53,441 bases of DNA from Clostridium sp. AM33-3 (GTDB lineage Bacteria > Bacillota > Clostridia > Lachnospirales > Lachnospiraceae), in the NCBI RefSeq assembly GCF_003480315.1, contig NZ_QUIV01000019.1, forward strand, positions 471 through 53,911, given 5' to 3'. Below are positions 26,461-36,316 of the stretch, piece after piece (the stretch's first letter is position 1; the number at the start of each line of letters is the position of its first letter). The notes under the pieces are model-generated. The model searched no databases. It saw only the letters and a list, made by a program, of their open reading frames with translations, and was not told the DNA's origin. The translations under genes and the position numbers were made by a program.

Positions 26461-29037
26461 TTATCTTGGCATCAGATCGCGGCCATGGCACTGTTTGAAC
26501 TTTTTACCGCTTCCGCACGGACACGGATCATTCGGGTAAATCTTCTGCACCTGGCGTACCTTCGGTGCCTGCGGCGCAGAGGTGTCACGGTTGGTCCCGG
26601 TTACCTTCGCTGCCGGCTCTCGTTCAACCTTCTGCTCTACGCGAATGTGGAACAGAATACGGACTGTCTCCTCGGTGATGGCAGCCGTCATGGCCTCGAA
26701 CATCTCGTAGGCATTCATCTTATACTCAACAACCGGATCTCTCTGGCCGTAAGCCTGCAGGCCGATACCCTGACGCAGCTGGTCCATGTCATCGATATGG
26801 CTCATCCACTTGTTGTCGATCACCTTCAGAAGTACCACACGCTCCAGCTCACGGATCTGCTCTGCATCCTGGAATTCAGCCTCCTTCGCCTCATACAGCT
26901 TGATGGCTTCTTCCTTCAGCATGTGCTTTAACTCATTTTTCTTGGTCACCGGATGATTCTCTGCCGTAATCGTCTCAAGCGGAATGATCGGGAGCAGAAG
27001 ACTGTTCAGCTCCTTCAGATCCCAATCAGAGGATGCCTGCTCATCAGAAATGGACAGATCTACGGAGTTCTCCACGATATCGGTGATCATCTTTAAGATG
27101 AGGTCGCGCATGTTATCTCCATCCAGAACCTTGCGGCGCTCTGCGTAGATGATCTCACGCTGCTCGTTGTTGACCTCGTCGTATTTTAACAGGTTTTCAC
27201 GGATACCGTAGTTGTTGTTCTCGATCTTCATCTGTGCCTTCTCAATGGCACTGGAAAGCATCTTGTGCTCGATCTGCTCGCCCTCCGGAACACCCAGAGC
27301 TTCGAACATAGCCATGAGACGCTCAGAACCGAACAGACGCATCAGGTCATCTTCCAGGGAAATATAGAAACGGGATTCACCCGGGTCTCCCTGACGTCCG
27401 GAACGGCCGCGCAACTGGTTATCGATTCGGCGGGACTCGTGACGCTCGGTACCGATAACCTTTAAACCGCCTGCTGCCTTTGCCTCATCATCCAGCTTGA
27501 TATCGGTACCACGGCCTGCCATGTTGGTTGCGATAGTTACGGCTCCATGAATACCTGCATCTGCTACGATCTCAGCCTCCAGCTCATGGAACTTCGCGTT
27601 CAGGACCTTATGCTGGATGCCGCGTTTGTTCAGCATCTTGCTTAAAAGCTCGGAAGTCTCAATGGTAATGGTACCAACCAGCACCGGCTGTCCCTTCTCA
27701 TGAGAAGCTACAACATCGTTGACAACAGCCTCAAATTTTTCTTTTTTCGTCTTGTATACGGCATCCTCATGATCGATACGCGCTACCGGACGGTTGGTCG
27801 GGATTGCGATCGCGTCCATGCCATAAGTGTTTCGGAACTCTTTCTCCTCAGTCAGCGCAGTACCTGTCATACCGGATTTTTTGCGGAATTTGTTGAAGAA
27901 GTTCTGGAAGGTGATGGTTGCCAGAGTCTTGCTCTCACGACGCACATTCACATGCTCCTTCGCCTCAATTGCCTGATGCAGGCCATCTGAGTAACGGCGG
28001 CCCGGCATGATACGTCCGGTAAATTCATCGACGATCAGTACCTCATCATCTTTTACCACATAGTCCTTATCACGGAACATCAGGTAGTTTGCGCGCAGTG
28101 CCAGAATGATGTTGTGCTGGATCTCCAGATTCTCCGGATCTGCCAGGTTCTCAATATGGAAGAACTGCTCTACCTTCTTAACGCCTTCCTCAGTCAGGTT
28201 AACGACTTTATCCTTCTCGTTTACAATGAAATCTCCGGTTTCTTCAATGTCCTCACCCATGATGGCATTCATCTTGGTGAACTCACCGGAGGCCTCACCG
28301 CGTACCAGCTGATGCGCCAGCACATCGCAGACCTCGTACAGCTTGGTGGATTTACCGCTCTGTCCGGAAATGATCAGCGGAGTTCTTGCTTCATCGATCA
28401 GGACGGAATCGACCTCATCGATGATGGCGTAATCCAGATTGCGCAGAACCATCTGATCTTTGTAGATGGCCATGTTATCACGCAGGTAATCAAAGCCCAG
28501 CTCATTGTTGGTAACGTAGGTAATATCGCAGTTGTATGCAGCCTTACGCTCCTCAGAGGTCATCGGATTTAATACCACGCCGACGGTCAGACCCAGGAAA
28601 CGGTGAACCTGTCCCATCCACTCTGCATCTCGCTTTGCCAGATAGTCGTTGACCGTTACGATATGAACGCCTTTACCGGCCAGTGCGTTCAAATATGCCG
28701 GGGAAGTAGAAACCAGGGTCTTACCTTCACCGGTTCTCATCTCAGCGATACGGCCCTGATGCAGGACGATACCACCAATGAGCTGTACCGGGTAATGTTC
28801 CATGTTCAGCACACGCTTTGCGGCCTCACGTACGGTGGCAAATGCCTCCGGAAGAATATCGTCCAGAGTCTCGCCATTGGCCAGGCGCTCCTTGAAGATG
28901 CGGGTATTGTCGCGCAGCTCCTCATCGGTCTTTGCCTGCATGGTCGGGCGCAGCGCCTCGATCTTATCCACGATCGGATAGATCATCTTCAGTTCCCGCT
29001 CACTGTGGGTGCCAAATACTTTTTCTATGAGATTCAT
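26461..29037 (-). CDS. secA: Preprotein translocase ATPase SecA
   Basis: SecA drives Sec-dependent export across the cytoplasmic membrane. The 858-residue protein has Walker A MRTGEGKT, the DEVD box [19 protein letters not shown], the preprotein-binding domain, [14 protein letters not shown] of the second helicase domain, and a C-terminal zinc motif [14 protein letters not shown]. It is full length. Its upstream gap carries a cluster of DnaA boxes; prfB follows directly. Confidence 0.97.
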   Translation of the reverse strand: MNLIEKVFGTHSERELKMIYPIVDKIEALRPTMQAKTDEELRDNTRIFKERLANGETLDDILPEAFATVREAAKRVLNMEHYPVQLIGGIVLHQGRIAEMRTGEGKTLVSTSPAYLNALAGKGVHIVTVNDYLAKRDAEWMGQVHRFLGLTVGVVLNPMTSEERKAAYNCDITYVTNNELGFDYLRDNMAIYKDQMVLRNLDYAIIDEVDSVLIDEARTPLIISGQSGKSTKLYEVCDVLAHQLVRGEASGEFTKMNAIMGEDIEETGDFIVNEKDKVVNLTEEGVKKVEQFFHIENLADPENLEIQHNIILALRANYLMFRDKDYVVKDDEVLIVDEFTGRIMPGRRYSDGLHQAIEAKEHVNVRRESKTLATITFQNFFNKFRKKSGMTGTALTEEKEFRNTYGMDAIAIPTNRPVARIDHEDAVYKTKKEKFEAVVNDVVASHEKGQPVLVGTITIETSELLSKMLNKRGIQHKVLNAKFHELEAEIVADAGIHGAVTIATNMAGRGTDIKLDDEAKAAGGLKVIGTERHESRRIDNQLRGRSGRQGDPGESRFYISLEDDLMRLFGSERLMAMFEALGVPEGEQIEHKMLSSAIEKAQMKIENNNYGIRENLLKYDEVNNEQREIIYAERRKVLDGDNMRDLILKMITDIVENSVDLSISDEQASSDWDLKELNSLLLPIIPLETITAENHPVTKKNELKHMLKEEAIKLYEAKEAEFQDAEQIRELERVVLLKVIDNKWMSHIDDMDQLRQGIGLQAYGQRDPVVEYKMNAYEMFEAMTAAITEETVRILFHIRVEQKVEREPAAKVTGTNRDTSAPQAPKVRQVQKIYPNDPCPCGSGKKFKQCHGRDLMPR

Positions 29038-29147
29038 ATAGTTCTTTCTCCTAAATTTTCTTTGTTTCGTCTGTCACATTTCTACTATTATAAGTCAATC
29101 TTTGATATTGTACCACCATCCCCTGATTTATTCAAGTTTTAGGCCCT

Positions 29148-29509
29148 TTGTTCACAAAAAATTAATTTCCTCGATACAAAGATGACATAATTGTGAAATT
29201 ATGGTAAACTTGTCAGGTTGCACAAAAACTATGTTCGATTCACAACTTATCCACGTTATCCACATTATCCACGAAATCTGCATCCACATTTCTTCCCCCT
29301 GTTTTTCAGCCAAAAATGAGTTATACACCAAGTTATCCACATTATCCACATAAATTTCCCACATTTTCCAGTTCTTCCACTTTCGGAAACTCCGCGGTTT
29401 TCTTTGTTCATATCTTATAAATCCGCGTTTTACGCCAAAAAATACACTAAAAGCGCTTGACTTTTCCGCTGACATGCAGGTAGAAATGCAATTTATTTTT
29501 TGTGGATAA
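29148..29509. repeat. Cluster of DnaA-box 9-mers upstream of secA
   Basis: Exact TTATCCACA occurs at 29256-29264, 29333-29341, 29342-29350 and, inverted, at 29501-29509. TTATCCACG occurs at 29247-29255 and 29265-29273, TTATACACC at 29321-29329 and TTGTTCACA at 29148-29156. Three boxes at 29247-29273 and two at 29333-29350 abut without a gap. The rest of the 29038-29627 gap is AT-rich and has the hpf promoter at its right end. No dnaA gene is in this window. Long open frames here are chance readings of the repeats. Confidence 0.85.
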
Positions 29510-29566
29510 AGTATGCGTTTTTATATTTCATTCTCAATAATTGTCTCAACAATTTCCTCGTTTTGG

Positions 29567-29595
29567 TTGAAATTTTCGGTTTTATATGTTATACT
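29567..29595 (+). promoter_or_regulatory. Promoter of hpf
   Basis: TTGAAA (29567-29572), a 17-base spacer and TATACT (29590-29595) form a good sigma-A promoter, giving a leader of about 25 bases before the hpf ATG. The nearest DnaA box ends 58 bases upstream of the -35. Confidence 0.75.
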
Positions 29596-29627
29596 TAGGA
29601 CATCTCAAAAGAAGGAGCTGATGACTT

Positions 29628-30155
29628 ATGCGTTATACAATTACAGGCAGAAATATTGATGTGACTCCGGGGCTTCGCGCCGCCATTGAGGAAAAAATCG
29701 GAAAACTGGAACGTTACTTCCTTCCGGATACAGAAATCATCGTAACGCTCAGCGTACAGAAAGACAAACAGAAGATCGAGGTTACCATCCCGGTTAAGGG
29801 TAGCATTATCCGTGCCGAAGAATCCAGCAGTGATATGTACGTATCTATTGACCTGGTAGAGGAGATTATCGAACGCCAGCTTCGTAAGTACAAAAACAAA
29901 CTCATTGACCAGAAACAGTCCGCACAGGCCTTCTCCGATCTGTTCATCAGTGAAGAGGTCGAGGATGAGGATGAGATCCAGATCGTGAAGACCAAACGTT
30001 TCGCCATGAAACCCATGGATCCGGAAGAAGCCTGCGTACAGATGGAGCTGTTAGGACATAACTTCTACGTATTCTTAAATGCAGAGACTGAGGAAGTCAA
30101 CGTTGTTTATAAGAGAAAAGGACAGACCTACGGACTGATCGAACCGGAGTTCTAA
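29628..30155 (+). CDS. hpf: Ribosome hibernation promoting factor, long form
   Basis: Long HPF binds the 30S decoding centre and dimerises 70S ribosomes to 100S in stationary phase. The 175-residue protein has the N-terminal RaiA-like domain (MRYTITGRNIDVTPGLRAAIEEK), a charged linker (about 105-120), and the C-terminal dimerisation domain VKTKRFAMKPMDPEEACVQMELLGHNFYVFLN. A strong AAGGAG site lies before the ATG. Adjacency to secA and prfB matches the order in many Firmicutes. Confidence 0.95.
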   Translation: MRYTITGRNIDVTPGLRAAIEEKIGKLERYFLPDTEIIVTLSVQKDKQKIEVTIPVKGSIIRAEESSSDMYVSIDLVEEIIERQLRKYKNKLIDQKQSAQAFSDLFISEEVEDEDEIQIVKTKRFAMKPMDPEEACVQMELLGHNFYVFLNAETEEVNVVYKRKGQTYGLIEPEF

Positions 30156-30191
30156 ACAATTCCATACGAGGATCAGAGTACTTTCATACAC

Positions 30192-30229
30192 AAAACGCCT
30201 TCGGGAATATGATTTCCCGGAGGCGTTTT
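30192..30229. terminator. Bidirectional terminator between hpf and the acyltransferase
   Basis: AAAACGCCT (30192-30200) pairs with AGGCGTTTT (30221-30229), and an inner CGGGAAAT-type helix tightens the stem. T-runs on either strand suit both the plus-strand hpf and the minus-strand gene ending at 30239. Confidence 0.9.
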
Positions 30230-30238
30230 GACGTTCAT

Positions 30239-31270
30239 TCAAATAAATTTCCGAAGCCACTTTCCTTTTTCCCGATGGGATAAAAGTGATACCAAAAGCG
30301 CAAACAACAGCATCGGCACAAAAATACACAGCGTAATATTCTGTTTGGTGAGCGGAAGTGGATTCCACTTTACTGTCCACGAAAAGAAATAGAAGAAATA
30401 AAAATGAGAAAAGTATATCCATTCACTCATTTCCCGCAGGATCACAAAAAAACGGGAATACGCTCCCGCAAAGCCCATAAAAAGCTCTGTCAGGCAGACT
30501 GCCGCCGGAGCCGCGGTGAATACCATATTGGTATTGAAGCAGGTGGACACCTCTTTGTACATGAGAATCAGAAACACCACACTGCCCCCAAGAGAAAGCA
30601 GTACCGGCATGCGCCAGGTCTTTCTGGAAAACCAGAGTCCGAGTGTCAGGTAGAAGCTGCCATAAAACAGACCGTTTCGCATGGTGACAAACTTTGGTGC
30701 GTACCACCAGACGAACTCCTGGATCTTCATAGGCGCCCGCTCGGTAAAATACCAGTTGTCGCAGATGCATCCAAACACAAACAGCGCACCGGTCAGCACC
30801 AGCAGCTGCCGCACGCCCAGCCCTGCCCGGTAACCGGTCCAGACCAGAAGGACCGCCACTGCCAGCGCCGGAAGATACCACAGCTGGGCAATGGTGCTCG
30901 AGAAAAAGAAGGAATGGATATATGCCTTCACGGTCTCCGCAATGCCGGCTGTACCATGATACCAGTTGAAGATATCAATGGGCCAGTAGATCACGCACCA
31001 GAGCAGATATAGCTTCACAATGCGCCAGGCATAACGTCCTGCCACCGGCCATCCGCTCTTTTTGCCGGTATCCGGGATCTTGCGAAACAGCAGAAAACCG
31101 GCAATGATGAAGAACACCGGAACTGCCAGGTTAGAAAGCCAGCTGCCGATCACCAGACGCCAGCGGCTCTCTGCCGGATAAAATACCTGGATCATATGCC
31201 GCGCGGCCACCAGGACTGCCATGATAAATTTCAGCAGATCCAGGCCGCAGTATTGTTTTTTTTCATTCAT
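30239..31270 (-). CDS. Acyltransferase family 3 membrane protein
   Basis: The 343-residue protein begins KKQYCGLDLLKFIMAVLVAARHM, the start typical of acyltransferase_3 proteins, and has about ten membrane helices. These enzymes O-acylate cell-surface sugars, peptidoglycan or teichoic acids. The substrate is not evident. It follows the NlpC/P60 gene on the same strand by 13 bases, so the two may be co-transcribed and both act on the envelope. Confidence 0.85.
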   Translation of the reverse strand: MNEKKQYCGLDLLKFIMAVLVAARHMIQVFYPAESRWRLVIGSWLSNLAVPVFFIIAGFLLFRKIPDTGKKSGWPVAGRYAWRIVKLYLLWCVIYWPIDIFNWYHGTAGIAETVKAYIHSFFFSSTIAQLWYLPALAVAVLLVWTGYRAGLGVRQLLVLTGALFVFGCICDNWYFTERAPMKIQEFVWWYAPKFVTMRNGLFYGSFYLTLGLWFSRKTWRMPVLLSLGGSVVFLILMYKEVSTCFNTNMVFTAAPAAVCLTELFMGFAGAYSRFFVILREMSEWIYFSHFYFFYFFSWTVKWNPLPLTKQNITLCIFVPMLLFALLVSLLSHREKGKWLRKFI

Positions 31271-31283
31271 AGCCCGCTCACTC

Positions 31284-32600
31284 CTAATTCAGGAATGTCA
31301 CCGCCTTGCACGGCGTACGGTAGTTGTATTTGGTGATGGTGATACCCGTAGTCGGATTGCTGGAGTGGATGATTTTTCCATCGCCTATGTAAATAGCCAC
31401 ATGGTTGATATAATTACCGCTGGCATAGAACAGCAGATCGCCCGGCTGAATGGCTGACATGGAAATTTCTTTTCCCTTTGCCGCCTGATCTCTTGAGCTT
31501 CTTCCTGTCGTAATACCAAAGTGAGCAAAAACTGACTGGGTAAAGCCGGAGCAGTCTGCGCCATTTGTCAGGCTGGTGCCTCCGTAAACATATGGATTGC
31601 CCAAAAACTGTTTCGCATAAGCCACGATAGCTGTTCTGGTCGCAGATACGACTGCTGCAGGACTTCCGGGACCGGCAACCGGTGAAGATACCGTACCGGC
31701 AGACGGACCGGAAGATCCGATCTGGCTGGAGCCGCTCTGAGAGGAACTGTTCTGCGAAGAATCTGTCTTTCCCGGAGCCGAGGCCGCCGGCTGGCTGCCC
31801 GAACTGCTCTGTCCTGCTGACGGACTCTTGGACTGACTGCTCTGCGCATTATTCGCCGTCGGAGCACTTGTCATTGCGGAATCATCGCTCTGGGATGGAT
31901 TGGCCGCAATGATGACATCCTTATTTTCTTCCATCTTGATGGTCTGCTCCAGGTTTGCGATAGCTGTCTGGGCATCACGCTTTCTCTGCGCTTCTTCTTC
32001 CAGCTTCTGGCGTTCTTCCTCCAGGGATACTGCCTGATCAAATTCCACTTCTACCTGACAATATGACTTGGCAATGTAGCCGATCAGGTCTGCATCGACC
32101 TCAACCTTATAAAAATCACCTTCATCTCCCTGGACCACGTAGCGGGAACCGCTGGAAACCATAGTCAGGACATTGCTGGTGAGGTTCGGTTCCTCTCGCA
32201 GGCGCAAGTTATCCGCACTGACAGTGACAAACTCCCGCCCGATCGACTGCGCCAGAGTCTCTGCCTCCTGTCCGGTGATAAAATACTGAGATTTGATAAA
32301 ACCATTAACTGTTCCGGACTGGATGCGGTACCAGCTTCCGCCCTCTCCTTCCACCGTCTCCAGAATGGTAGCCGCGCAGTTATTATAGATTTTACCGACA
32401 ATCTTACTGTTTGTAGTTGCCTGTTCCCGAATGTTTACATAATCTGATACCTGCGATACCGCAATATTCTCATAATCTGCAGGTGCTGCCACAAGTGTTG
32501 CCTCATGAACAGACTTTGATGCATCCGCATAAGCGGCAAACGGGCTGGATGTCGCTGCGCAGAGACAGCTCACTGCCAGTACTTTCTTCCATATATTCAT
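31284..32600 (-). CDS. Secreted SH3-domain NlpC/P60 cell wall hydrolase
   Basis: The enzyme is expected to cut D-Glu-diamino acid bonds in peptidoglycan peptides outside the cell. From the ATG at 32600 (MNIWKKVLAVSCLC, 438 residues) it has a signal peptide, two bacterial SH3 domains (NIREQATTNSKIVGKI and LRLREEPNLTSNVL), a Glu/Lys-rich helical segment, a long Ser/Gln/Gly-rich linker and a C-terminal C40 domain with catalytic Cys in NGADCSGFTQSVF and His in INHVAIYIGDG. A longer frame to 32735 lacks a signal-like start. Confidence 0.9.
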   Translation of the reverse strand: MNIWKKVLAVSCLCAATSSPFAAYADASKSVHEATLVAAPADYENIAVSQVSDYVNIREQATTNSKIVGKIYNNCAATILETVEGEGGSWYRIQSGTVNGFIKSQYFITGQEAETLAQSIGREFVTVSADNLRLREEPNLTSNVLTMVSSGSRYVVQGDEGDFYKVEVDADLIGYIAKSYCQVEVEFDQAVSLEEERQKLEEEAQRKRDAQTAIANLEQTIKMEENKDVIIAANPSQSDDSAMTSAPTANNAQSSQSKSPSAGQSSSGSQPAASAPGKTDSSQNSSSQSGSSQIGSSGPSAGTVSSPVAGPGSPAAVVSATRTAIVAYAKQFLGNPYVYGGTSLTNGADCSGFTQSVFAHFGITTGRSSRDQAAKGKEISMSAIQPGDLLFYASGNYINHVAIYIGDGKIIHSSNPTTGITITKYNYRTPCKAVTFLN

Positions 32601-32806
32601 GCGTATTTGCCTTTCCAGCTGTGAAGCCACAGCCATTGTCCTGTTTCCACTGTAATCTGTCCTCCAGTATAGCATAACTATCTTAAAAGTTACAGAGCGT
32701 TCGCAAAATTGTAATTGAATTGTAAAATGTCTCAATCATTTCAGAAACTACAGGGCAAATATTTCATTTTTATGGTAGAATAGAGCCAAAGAAAGGAGTG
32801 ATCTTT

Positions 32807-33538
32807 ATGGCAAAGAAAGTTGTGCTTGTGACCGGCGCTTCCCGTGGGATCGGAAAGGCCATTGCCGTAAAATTCGCCAAGAAAGGCTACAACGTTATTA
32901 TCAACTGCGCGCACCGCGAACAGGAGCTGATGCAGACTAAAAAAGAAATCGAAAGCTATCAGGTAACCTGTACCGCATTTCTCGGAGACATGGGGGATAT
33001 GTCCGTCTGTGAGCAGATGTTTTCCATGATCCGTAAGCAATTTGGCTCTCTGGATGTACTTGTCAACAATGCCGGGATCGATTACATCGGCCTTCTTCAG
33101 GACATGTCTTCGGAAGACTGGGACCGCATCCTGCGCACCAATCTGACTTCCGTCTTTAACTGCTGCAAGCTGGCTATCCCGCTGATGCTTCCGGCCAGAC
33201 ACGGAAAGATCGTCAATATTTCTTCTGTCTGGGGCTGTGTAGGTGCCTCCTGTGAAGTTGCCTATTCCGCAACCAAGGGCGGCATCAACGCCTTCACAAA
33301 AGCGCTGGCCAAGGAACTGGCTCCCAGTAATATTCAGGTAAACGCAGTGGCCTGCGGCGCCATTGACACAGAAATGAACCAGTGGATGGAGGAAGACGAG
33401 CTGATCCAGCTTGTCGAGGAAATTCCGGCAGGACGCCTTGGGCGCGCGGAGGAGGTAGCAGACTTTGTCTATCACCTTGGTTACAAGGGTTCTTATCTGA
33501 CCGGCCAGGTGATCGGCCTGGACGGCGGCTGGATCTGA
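32807..33538 (+). CDS. Short-chain reductase, EF-P 5-aminopentanone reductase-like (FabG/YmfI family)
   Basis: The 243-residue Rossmann enzyme has VLVTGASRGIGKAIA for NADP binding, LVNNAG and the catalytic Ser...YSATK of classical SDRs (Tyr in EVAYSATKGG). The segments LLQDMSSEDWDRIL, SSVWGCVGASCEVAYSA and EEIPAGRLGRAEEVA resemble clostridial EF-P 5-aminopentanone reductases more than biosynthetic FabG. The start is at 32807, 9 bases after AAGGAG. A lysR pseudogene follows by 14 bases. Confidence 0.85.
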   Translation: MAKKVVLVTGASRGIGKAIAVKFAKKGYNVIINCAHREQELMQTKKEIESYQVTCTAFLGDMGDMSVCEQMFSMIRKQFGSLDVLVNNAGIDYIGLLQDMSSEDWDRILRTNLTSVFNCCKLAIPLMLPARHGKIVNISSVWGCVGASCEVAYSATKGGINAFTKALAKELAPSNIQVNAVACGAIDTEMNQWMEEDELIQLVEEIPAGRLGRAEEVADFVYHLGYKGSYLTGQVIGLDGGWI

Positions 33539-33552
33539 TACAAAGGAGACAT

Positions 33553-34262
33553 ATGGAATTCAAGCAACTGCAATCATTCGTCGCTGTCGTCGATTATGGC
33601 AGCTTTACGAAAGCCGGAACGTGATCCACATGGGTGCCTCCACGATTCCGTCCACCTATCTGCTGCCGGAGCTTCTTCCTGCCTACAAAAAGCTGTGTCC
33701 GGAAACCTATTTCAATATCCATCAAAGTGACAGCCAGGGCATTCTGGACAAAATTCTGGAAGGCAGCTTTAACCTGGGTCTGGTTGGCATGATCAGCGAA
33801 GATGACCGGTTCTGCTTTGAACCCTTCTACCAGGACCAGATGATGCTTATCACACAGAAAAACCACTATTTCCAGAAGCTTAAGGACAACTGCCTTCCCA
33901 TAGAGCAGATTCTGCAGACCGAGGACCTGATCCTGCGGGAGGAAGGCAGCGGAAGCCGCAAATTTGTCTGCGAACTGCTGGAAAAGCTGAACATTCCAGA
34001 AAGCTCCCTGCAGGTCACCGCCCGCCTGAACGACCAGGAATCCATCAAAAATCTCGTTGCTAACGGTCTGGGAATTTCTGTCATATCAAAAGCGGCCGCC
34101 TGCAGCCCCGGATCGGATCAGAAACTTCTTGTTTTTGATCTTCCGATGGTTGCAGACAGCCGCAGCCTGTATCTGGTTTACCATAAGAATTTTATCTTAA
34201 AGCCTTATGTGCATCATTTTATGGAGTTTGTGATCAATTTTTACACCAGATCAAGATACTGA
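33553..34262 (+). pseudogene. LysR-type regulator with internal deletion
   Basis: The reading starts MEFKQLQSFVAVVDYGSFTK, the classic LysR N-terminus, with an AAAGGAG site. It stops after KAGT. The next frame then resumes at NVIHMGASTIPSTYLLPELL, which is the beginning of the LysR effector domain, and runs to 34262. About 70 codons carrying most of the winged helix-turn-helix and the linker are missing, and the frame is lost at the joint near 33620. The effector domain is otherwise intact. It cannot make a DNA-binding regulator as written. Confidence 0.88.
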
Positions 34263-34278
34263 TCCTCCAATCCGGGAG

Positions 34279-34303
34279 TTCTGATATCTCAGAAATATCA
34301 GAA
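34279..34303. terminator. Hairpin overlapping the greA stop codon
   Basis: TTCTGATAT (34279-34287) pairs perfectly with ATATCAGAA (34295-34303), and TTTTC follows on the plus strand. It could end the lysR remnant transcript. On the minus strand it overlaps the greA stop codon, so any effect there is less clear. Confidence 0.6.
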
Positions 34304-34798
34304 TTTTCGGATCGTATCATCCTCATCTCCAATATCTTCAATTTTCCTGATCTCCGCAAAATAGCTGTAACCGTTGTCCGTGGTAATCTCTACCCGGTCC
34401 CCCACCTTGTGGCGCAGAATAGCTTTGCCAAGAGGTGACTCAATGCTGACCATATTGTGCATGGAGTTGCCGCGGATGCTGGTGACCAGCTTGTAGGTCT
34501 CCTCTTCATCGTCATCCTCCATATAGAGGGTAACCGCCTTATTCAGACCGACCTCATCGGATCTTGACTCATCGGAGATCACAATTGCGTTTTTCAGCAT
34601 ATTCTCCAGATAACGGATGCGGCTTTCGTTCTGATTTTTATCCTTCTTTGCCGCATGATATTCAAAGTTCTCACTCAGATCTCCGTGGGCACGCGCTTCC
34701 TTGACTGCTTCCAGGCACTTAGGACGCACCTCCAGTTTCCGATGCTCAATCTCTGCCTGAATCTTTTCCACGTCTGATTTTGTCAGTTTTTCTCTCAT
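34298..34798 (-). CDS. greA: Transcription elongation factor GreA
   Basis: GreA rescues backtracked RNA polymerase by stimulating transcript cleavage. The 166-residue protein has the N-terminal coiled coil with the acidic tip (ARAHGDLSENFEYHAAKKDKNQNESRIRYLE) and the C-terminal FKBP-like domain (IESPLGKAILRHKVGDRVEI). The length is normal. It stands alone between the lysR remnant and the symporter gene, 29 bases after the latter. Confidence 0.94.
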   Translation of the reverse strand: MREKLTKSDVEKIQAEIEHRKLEVRPKCLEAVKEARAHGDLSENFEYHAAKKDKNQNESRIRYLENMLKNAIVISDESRSDEVGLNKAVTLYMEDDDEEETYKLVTSIRGNSMHNMVSIESPLGKAILRHKVGDRVEITTDNGYSYFAEIRKIEDIGDEDDTIRKF

Positions 34799-34827
34799 GA
34801 TCCCAGTCTCCTTCCTGTCCTTTATTA

Positions 34828-36156
34828 TCAGCCGATACCGCCCATCAGCGCGCCGGCCACCAGTGCCACAAAGGCCGCCGGTACCAGCACATACTTTCCA
34901 AGCGGTACAAACCAGACACCAATCTCACGCTTTGCGCCGCGGTTGACTGCCTCCAAGGCAAATTCTTTTCCTGCCACCCAGAAGAACATGATACCCGCAA
35001 GCATAGCCCCTAACGGACAAATATAGATGGATACCACATCCATCCAGCCTGATACGATCCCCTGAATAAACAGTGCCACACCGCAGCCGAGCACCGCGAT
35101 CACTGCAACCGCTGCCGGGCGTTTCAGACCGCAGCGCTCCTGCAGGGTTTCCACCGGAGCCTCGTACAGATTGACCAGGGAACTCATGCCGGCAAACAGG
35201 ACACAGACATAAAATACCATGCCGCAGATTCTGCCGCCCGGCATGCCGTTAAATACGTTTAGCAGATAAATAAACATCAGACCCGGGCCTCCGGAGGACA
35301 ACTCCGCCCCGCCTGCCGCCATGCCGGGAATGATCACAAAAGCAGCCAGCAGCGCCGCCAGTGTGTCAAAAAATGCCACATTTCTTGCCGAACCAGGAAT
35401 ATCCTCGGAATCACTTAAGTAGGAACCGTAAATAACTGTTCCATTTCCGGCAATAGACAGAGAAAAAAATGCCTGGCCAAACGCATAGATCCAAAGGCGT
35501 ACATCCTTTAAGCCTGCCGGATCAATGGTAAAAATATAATGATAGCCGTTCTCAGAACCAGGCAGGGTAAAAATGTATGCGCCAAGTCCCAGAAACAGCA
35601 CAAATAGCAGCGGCATCATTACCTTATTGGCTTTTTCAATTCCACCGGCAATACCAAAAGCCATGATGACTGCAGTTACCAGAACTGTGATGACAAGCCA
35701 GCTGTTATTTCCAAATCCGGAAGCAGTACCATCGAACAGACCACCAATGGCCCCCATATCCTGTCCCAGTGTATACAGATTTCCGCTAAGCGCCAGAAAC
35801 GCATACTTGAAAATCCAGCCGACTACTACTGTATAACCGATTGCCAGCGCCATGGAGCCCAGAACCGGGATCATGCCGATCAGCTCTCCCGCCCGTTTCT
35901 TTCCGGTCCGAAGCTCTGTGCACATTCCAAATGCCTTGATGGGGCCGCTCTTGGCCGCACGTCCCAGCGCCATCTCCTCGATCACGCCGGTAGAAGCGAT
36001 CAAAACCACAAACATCAAATAGGGAAGCAGAAATGTCATGCCACCCCAGTCTGAAACAATGTATGGAAAACGCCAGATATTTCCCATACCAACCGCCGAA
36101 CCGATGCACGCAAGCACAAAACCGGTCCGGCTTTTAAAACCATCCCTCTCTTTCAT
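34828..36156 (-). CDS. Sodium-dependent transporter, NSS (SNF) family
   Basis: NSS proteins couple sodium entry to uptake of amino acids or amines. The 442-residue membrane protein starts with the family signature RTGFVLACIGSAVGMGNIWRFPY and has NGTVIYGSYLSDSEDIP in the sodium-site region, with about eleven helices. An 11-helix, 440-residue form is typical of bacterial NSS members. The substrate cannot be assigned. Confidence 0.93.
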   Translation of the reverse strand: MKERDGFKSRTGFVLACIGSAVGMGNIWRFPYIVSDWGGMTFLLPYLMFVVLIASTGVIEEMALGRAAKSGPIKAFGMCTELRTGKKRAGELIGMIPVLGSMALAIGYTVVVGWIFKYAFLALSGNLYTLGQDMGAIGGLFDGTASGFGNNSWLVITVLVTAVIMAFGIAGGIEKANKVMMPLLFVLFLGLGAYIFTLPGSENGYHYIFTIDPAGLKDVRLWIYAFGQAFFSLSIAGNGTVIYGSYLSDSEDIPGSARNVAFFDTLAALLAAFVIIPGMAAGGAELSSGGPGLMFIYLLNVFNGMPGGRICGMVFYVCVLFAGMSSLVNLYEAPVETLQERCGLKRPAAVAVIAVLGCGVALFIQGIVSGWMDVVSIYICPLGAMLAGIMFFWVAGKEFALEAVNRGAKREIGVWFVPLGKYVLVPAAFVALVAGALMGGIG

Positions 36157-36245
36157 TATAAAAACAAATCCCTTTCTGGTGTTAAACTCTGTTCATGCTG
36201 ACAGGTATACTGATTCTATCATTAAGTAACGGGAATTTCAATCCT

Positions 36246-36272
36246 GCAAAACAACCGGCATCGGAATGCCGG
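36246..36272 (-). terminator. Terminator after the UvrA-like gene
   Basis: CCGGCAT (36266-36272) pairs with ATGCCGG (36255-36261) around a 4-base loop on the minus strand, and TTGTTTTG follows. It lies about 45 bases after the UvrA-like stop codon. Confidence 0.8.
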
Positions 36273-36316
36273 CCATCCGCAATCACAAAAGTTTGCAGCA
36301 ACCGGCTCGTCTGTTG

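Noticed and set aside
29247..29350. CRISPR array
   Set aside because: The repeats are 9-mers, partly abutting and without regular spacers; no cas genes are present.
29152..29475. A 107-codon minus-strand frame before secA
   Set aside because: The frame is a translation of the DnaA-box repeats and flanking AT-rich DNA; it has no family resemblance and no good ribosome site.
29038..29627. Chromosomal replication origin
   Set aside because: DnaA boxes are dense, but no dnaA or dnaN is present and flanking genes keep the same dominant strand on both sides, so oriC is not claimed.
31680..31912. Separate genes over the Ser/Gln-rich region
   Set aside because: They are shadows of the low-complexity linker of the NlpC/P60 protein.
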